From assembly GCA_902778625.1 (NCBI GenBank), contig CACYYM010000008.1:62001-126000 (forward strand): a stretch of 64,000 bases of DNA, written 5' to 3'. The translations under genes and the position numbers were made by a program. Numbering within the stretch: position 1 is the first letter of the stretch; the number at the start of each line of letters is the position of its first letter. Of the stretch, positions 59,898 through 64,000 are shown piece after piece. Source of the DNA: an uncultured Bacteroidales bacterium (GTDB taxonomy: Bacteria > Bacteroidota > Bacteroidia > Bacteroidales > Bacteroidaceae). Under the pieces are notes generated by a model. The model was not told the origin of the DNA and made no database searches. It saw nothing but the letters and a program-made list of their open reading frames with translations.

Positions 59898-62877
59898 AAT
59901 ATGCTATCTTCTTACCGCCAACGATAGAGATGCCTTTTGGAAGCACAGACAACTGCCGTCCCTGAAGATCGAAGATGTCACTGCCAACTTTTATATCTTC
60001 CTTTTTAATCTCGTTAATGCCAGTCCCATTGTCTTGGGCAGACATCATATATGCATAGTAGAAGCCACCTGTCTTTGTTCCCGTCGGTGAGGTGAGGTGT
60101 ATCTGAACGGTTTCCTTGCCACTCGTTGCCTCTTCGGGAATTGGGTAGCATCGTAGAATGAAACGCCCCGGATCGTTGTGAAAAAGGCTTTCCGACCCGA
60201 CCAAGACGCCGTCGCAGAGGATGTCGAAGTTGCGGATATCGCCCTCGTCGCCCCAATAGAGGAGCATCAGGTAGTTGCGGTTCGTCTTGTTTACCTTCAT
60301 CGTCCACGTTTGCCCTGTTGTTCCCGAACCGTCGAGCCAAGTCCTGTTCCTGAAAGAGCCTAGGCTGCCATTGCTCGTATAGCTGTGCTGAGTACGTGAA
60401 GCAGCCCGCGTCGTCCAAAAGTAATCGACAGGTACAGTTCCGTCTGGAACGTTTTCCGAGAGCGCAGTATAAATGCCGAAGACTCCGCCCACATTGTTTT
60501 GAGTATCAATCGCTTGCATTTTAATTGTCACCGTCTCCTTGCCTTTCGTGAGCTCGAAGGGAATCGGGTGCCTCATGTAGTAGTACTCGCCGGGCATGAA
60601 GTTATTGAGCTCATCGTAGGAGAAGACCGTTCCGTCGCAAAGAATATTGTACCGACGATTGCCGCCATCACTACCCCATTGCTTTGTGATGAAGTCTGTG
60701 GGACGGCACGAATCAACCTTCAACTCATAGCTGATCCAGCCTCCATATGCATCGCGCCAACCAAGGTCGGGCCCCGTATTCATATTCTGTCCCTGCAAGT
60801 TATGAGCCTGTTCGCTTGCATTATTGCATATCTTCACCTCATCAATATAATCAATCGGGCGTTCTATCTTGCTGTCATCGATGGGAATCCAAACCTTCAT
60901 GGCACAAGCATCGCGGTGAGCCCTTGAGAAATACGGATATAGGGAAATCAGTTTGTCGGTGGTTTCCACCTCATCGTCATTCAACGTTGCCTGTTTACCA
61001 TTCATGCGAATCCTCTGAATGCCGCCCTTGAAGAGCGTCGTCATTGTTGAAGGAGCTGTGCTTACCGTACCTGTTGCGCCCTCTTCGATAATGAGATTAT
61101 CGAGCTTGCCACCATTGTCGATGCCTTCAGCGCAATAGACAATAGGACCACGCTCATAGGCACAAAGTCCCTCGTTACTCTTCAAGTTCGGATTCGACAC
61201 GACTTGATGTATGTCCATTGGAAGCGAGATTTCCACATAGTCGTCAGCCTGCCAATCTTTCTGCAAAAGGGCATAACCATCCTGAACGGTATAGTTAATC
61301 TCTTCGCCATTGAGTTTGATGACGACAGGCGTTGTGGTGGGATTAACATAGGAATAGAGGTCGCTCTCCACAGGCTTGTTCACCGCCCAGCCGGGGATGC
61401 GAACCTTCAGCGTCTTACCGTTTGCATTGCCCTCAACGCTGTTGAACGTCAGCTTCATCTCACCCTTATAAGGATATGAGCCCGTGACGGTTAAACCGAA
61501 CGTAGCATCACCCACAGTTGCCGTTGCCGTGCTTGCCACGAAGAGGTTCCAATAGAGGGCATCATCATCGACTGCATAGATGTATCCAGGTACGGAAGGA
61601 ATGAGGCGGCAGAGGTTTGTGGGGCAGCAACTCGTGCCAAACCATTCCGAGCGTGGGTCGCCTCTTTCGCTCGATGCCAAGCGATTCGGATAGTAGAACG
61701 TCTTGCCCTGAATGCCATAGCCATCGAGAGTGGTATTGTAGAGGGCACGCTCCATCATGTCGATGTATTTGCTTTCGCCATGCAGACGGAACATGCGGAG
61801 GTTGAACATGCTGCCCGAAACGGAGGCACACGTTTCGCAATAAGCCGATGCGTTTGGCAGTTCGTAATCCTCACCGAAGGCTTCGTTGTTGTCGCGAGCT
61901 CCGAAGCCTCCCGTTATGTAGAACTTTTTGCTTGCGATGTTGTCCCATATCGCAGTGACTGCAGTTTCGTATGCTTCGTCGCCACTATACCTCACCCAAT
62001 CCGCCATGCCGCTGTAGAAGTACATTGCGCGGACAGCATGCCCCTCAGCAGTTCGCTGCTCCGTAGCAGGCAGATGGTCTTGCCAATACTTGCCGTTCAC
62101 GCGCTGGTCGTTGCTCGTAGGGTCGAACTGACGAATACCCCTGCAATCAAGGAAGAACTTGCAGCCCTGCAGATATCGCTCCTCTCGCGTCAGTTCATAG
62201 AGGCGCACCAAAGCCATCTCGACAACAGCATGACCAGGAGCCATCCTGATACCCTCGTCGTTGAAAACATCGAGCATATTGTCTGCTGCCCGTATAGCAC
62301 AATTAAGCAACTTGTCCTTGCCCGTTGCCATATAGTAAGCAATTCCCGCCTCTATCAGCTCTGCAACGTTAAACGTCTCGTGCGAGAGGTTCCAATCGCT
62401 CGTCCACTTCTGTCCGTTATACCAAGGATGAAGAGGGTTATGGATCGTGAAATTTGTCTGCAGGTATCCATCAGGTTCCTGAGCAGAGCAGATTTTGTCA
62501 ATAATGCCGTCGCAAAGACTTTCGAGGCTCGAATTCTTTTGGGTGGTCAGGACGTAGGCCGCGCCCTCAAGCACCTTATAGACCTCTGCATCGTCATAGG
62601 GCTGCCCCGACTGGAACGTCAAGTCGCCTACCTGAGCCTCACCACTCACTATCTTTCCGGCATATTCGAAGTTACGCACCTGACCCGCATCCGTCACTTT
62701 CTGGAAAGCATAACGAATAGTTGTGTTCCGCATCACGTCGAGTCGCTGCTTCCAAAACTGGTCCTTCACCTGCACGTCAGTAAACGGAACCTGCTTTATC
62801 TCACCATTTGCAAAAGCGTCAATGCAAAATGTTAAACCAAAAATGATAAACGAGAATAAATACAACTTACTTTTCAT
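59896..62877 (-). CDS. Secreted GH127-family beta-L-arabinofuranosidase-like protein
   Basis: 993 aa with signal peptide (1-23). The GH127 (alpha/alpha)6 domain (about 28-640) has the Glu/Cys set YCETCASVSG (near 345) and GTSCCPTNLCR (near 415), matching the zinc-bound Cys nucleophile site of HypBA1-type enzymes. Two homologous beta modules follow (about 690-840 and 850-960; both with a W/R-D-ILCDGT-(L)-F pattern and YPIPxE or HPIPFE). The end FDLQGRQLSVLPKGISIVGG is a sorting-type tail. It probably acts on arabinofuranosides outside the cell or in the periplasm. Confidence 0.9.
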   Translation of the reverse strand: MKSKLYLFSFIIFGLTFCIDAFANGEIKQVPFTDVQVKDQFWKQRLDVMRNTTIRYAFQKVTDAGQVRNFEYAGKIVSGEAQVGDLTFQSGQPYDDAEVYKVLEGAAYVLTTQKNSSLESLCDGIIDKICSAQEPDGYLQTNFTIHNPLHPWYNGQKWTSDWNLSHETFNVAELIEAGIAYYMATGKDKLLNCAIRAADNMLDVFNDEGIRMAPGHAVVEMALVRLYELTREERYLQGCKFFLDCRGIRQFDPTSNDQRVNGKYWQDHLPATEQRTAEGHAVRAMYFYSGMADWVRYSGDEAYETAVTAIWDNIASKKFYITGGFGARDNNEAFGEDYELPNASAYCETCASVSGSMFNLRMFRLHGESKYIDMMERALYNTTLDGYGIQGKTFYYPNRLASSERGDPRSEWFGTSCCPTNLCRLIPSVPGYIYAVDDDALYWNLFVASTATATVGDATFGLTVTGSYPYKGEMKLTFNSVEGNANGKTLKVRIPGWAVNKPVESDLYSYVNPTTTPVVIKLNGEEINYTVQDGYALLQKDWQADDYVEISLPMDIHQVVSNPNLKSNEGLCAYERGPIVYCAEGIDNGGKLDNLIIEEGATGTVSTAPSTMTTLFKGGIQRIRMNGKQATLNDDEVETTDKLISLYPYFSRAHRDACAMKVWIPIDDSKIERPIDYIDEVKICNNASEQAHNLQGQNMNTGPDLGWRDAYGGWISYELKVDSCRPTDFITKQWGSDGGNRRYNILCDGTVFSYDELNNFMPGEYYYMRHPIPFELTKGKETVTIKMQAIDTQNNVGGVFGIYTALSENVPDGTVPVDYFWTTRAASRTQHSYTSNGSLGSFRNRTWLDGSGTTGQTWTMKVNKTNRNYLMLLYWGDEGDIRNFDILCDGVLVGSESLFHNDPGRFILRCYPIPEEATSGKETVQIHLTSPTGTKTGGFYYAYMMSAQDNGTGINEIKKEDIKVGSDIFDLQGRQLSVLPKGISIVGGKKIAY

Positions 62878-62971
62878 ATCAACTTTTGTGCTTATTTGTT
62901 TCTGTCTGTAAATTCACGAAAAAAGTCCTTTTCTGAGAAATGCGTTGAAAATAAATACTTGCTCTGATTTT

Positions 62972-63081
62972 AACACCCCACGGGGGGATTTCAAACGCCG
63001 CACGCGGGGATTGCAATTTCCGCGTGCGGGGATTGGCATCGCCGCACGCGGCGTTTTTTAACGCCACACGTGGCATGAGAA
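62972..63081. repeat. 22-bp-period tandem array I
   Basis: Five units start at 62972, 62994, 63016, 63038 and 63060. Cores are CCCCACGGGG, CGCCGCACGCGGGG, CCGCGTGCGGGG, CGCCGCACGCGGCG and CGCCACACGTGGC, all on 22-bp register. The last units are self-complementary and may also stop transcription. The remaining gap 62878-62971 holds no gene. Confidence 0.93.
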
Positions 63082-63088
63082 AAAGCAG

Positions 63089-64000
63089 CTACTTCAACCA
63101 TTTGTTGCCGTTTTGAATATAAACATTATGATTGGTCGATTTGACAATCTCACGATTTGACAATTTACGGCCTTGAAGGTCGTAGATGCTTCCGTTAACA
63201 TTACGAACACCATTAAGGTCGTCCATTCCTGTCCCTTCCTCTGCCACTATGACAAAGACAGTGTAGCTATTGGACCTTACTGTAAGGCGCGAGTCAGGTT
63301 CAACGGAAGTCTCAGTTGGAACAAAGCGAGTAGGTTGAGTTGGCGTATTCTCGCCGCTCAAGGCTCCGGTAAGGACGTAGGAACGGATGCTGCTTATTGC
63401 CCCGAAGTTTGTGATGTCGAGTGTCAGCCGACGGGCAGAGGTGCCATAATTAATAATGTGGAGAACGATGGTGTCGCCTGCTTCGTTACGAGTAGCGGTA
63501 TAGTCGAGATTACTGCTTTGCGTACAGCTGCTTTCAATGAGCAAAGGCTGATGGTTCGTGGCGGCCATCTGCTGAGCGTAGAAAGGCGGTTGCATCCATA
63601 CCTGCGAAGGAGAGAAAAAGATTTGTCCCTGGTCCCAACCGTTGTCGTTCTGCTTGTATGGCTGCAATGCATTTGCCGGGCTGTCCATCGGCACAAAGCC
63701 TCCTGTACGACGAACGACGTTTAGCATGACAGCATGAGCCAGAGCGCGAGCCATATCATGTGTGTTACCGTTCTCTTCGAAAATAGCGCAACGCATGGTA
63801 GTCTGCGGATTCCAAGAGAGGAAGAGGTCGTGCATCTGACTGATAACTGCTTCTATTTCCACTGCTTGCTGCGGCGTTTCAGTCCATGGATGATAGTCCC
63901 AGAAGTCGCATTTGCCATCGAGAGACTGGAAGACGTATTGCATGAGTTCCGTATTATTCGGCCGCCACCAAGCCGCATTAATGAACTGCAATTCGGGATA
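63089..64000 (-). CDS. GH51-like alpha-L-arabinofuranosidase, C-terminal part (partial)
   Basis: The gene runs in from beyond the window; 303 residues are visible. AAWWRPNNTELMQYVFQ, CAIFEENGNTHDMARALAHA and the C-terminal beta-sandwich (IVLHIINYGTSARRLTLDI) resemble the end of GH51 enzymes and their Alpha-L-AF_C domain. A link (EEGTGMDDLNG) leads to the tail YDLQGRKLSNREI ending GNKWLK. The catalytic residues cannot be fully checked. With GH127 it suggests arabinan breakdown. Other clan GH-A families remain possible. Confidence 0.65.
   Translation of the reverse strand, partial: YPELQFINAAWWRPNNTELMQYVFQSLDGKCDFWDYHPWTETPQQAVEIEAVISQMHDLFLSWNPQTTMRCAIFEENGNTHDMARALAHAVMLNVVRRTGGFVPMDSPANALQPYKQNDNGWDQGQIFFSPSQVWMQPPFYAQQMAATNHQPLLIESSCTQSSNLDYTATRNEAGDTIVLHIINYGTSARRLTLDITNFGAISSIRSYVLTGALSGENTPTQPTRFVPTETSVEPDSRLTVRSNSYTVFVIVAEEGTGMDDLNGVRNVNGSIYDLQGRKLSNREIVKSTNHNVYIQNGNKWLK

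Overview
The window comes from a member of the Bacteroidota, most likely order Bacteroidales and Prevotellaceae-like. The evidence is: (i) Bacteroidota-type promoters (-33 TTTG and -7 TAnnTTTG, 19-20 bp apart) in front of many genes; (ii) no Shine-Dalgarno sequences; (iii) lineage-typical families (GldE, GSCFA, fused MurF-Alr, GH92/GH76/GH127, a BspA-type leucine-rich-repeat protein, BT4734/DUF3987 primase-like protein, Bacteroides-type HU, a 'smalltalk' micro-protein); and (iv) short C-terminal 'DLQGR...' tails on secreted proteins. No tRNA, rRNA or CRISPR array was seen.

Layout. 1-7340 (+): end of tex, radA, then a sulfate activation and sulfonation block (SLC13-type permease, cysC, cysD, cysN, sulfotransferase). 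7.9-15.8 kb: HU protein, secreted GH92 mannosidase, secreted zinc metalloprotease, an EEP-family hydrolase (-), ssb and gldE. 15.9-21.2 kb (-): gyrA followed by two TPR proteins. 21.3-31.8 kb is accessory DNA: a primase/helicase-like DUF3987 protein with two small genes, a three-gene type IIG restriction-modification operon, then on the other strand HU, a P5-like lysozyme, smalltalk and a two-TM protein. 31.9-45.9 kb (+): BspA-like LRR protein, metA, U32 peptidase, a zinc-ribbon lipoprotein, a large GH76 protein, and a four-gene string (HerA-like ATPase, DUF362, YccF, FucI-like). 46.1-49.4 kb (-): dxs and trkA. 49.5-59.7 kb: GSCFA, murF-alr, a CarboxypepD-regulatory-like protein (-), and a galactose block (galM, MFS transporter, galK, sodium/solute symporter). 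59.9-64 kb (-): GH127 and a partial GH51-like arabinofuranosidase.

How the genes work together. Permease, CysC and CysDN can import sulfate and make PAPS for the adjoining sulfotransferase; no sulfate-reduction gene is present in the window. GH92 and GH76 suggest attack on alpha-mannans, and GH127 with the GH51-like enzyme on arabinans, although no SusC/SusD pair is seen. GalM, the MFS transporter, GalK and the symporter form a hexose uptake and phosphorylation unit.

Most unusual signal. Nine intergenic loci carry tandem arrays whose units are almost always exactly 22 bp (two helical turns). The unit sequence differs from locus to locus but keeps an ACG core, usually CACGTT/AACGTG or GCACGCG. 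The 21.3-29.7 kb island is also notable: a 29-bp direct repeat bounds it, and one copy lies inside the 3' end of the DUF3987 gene.
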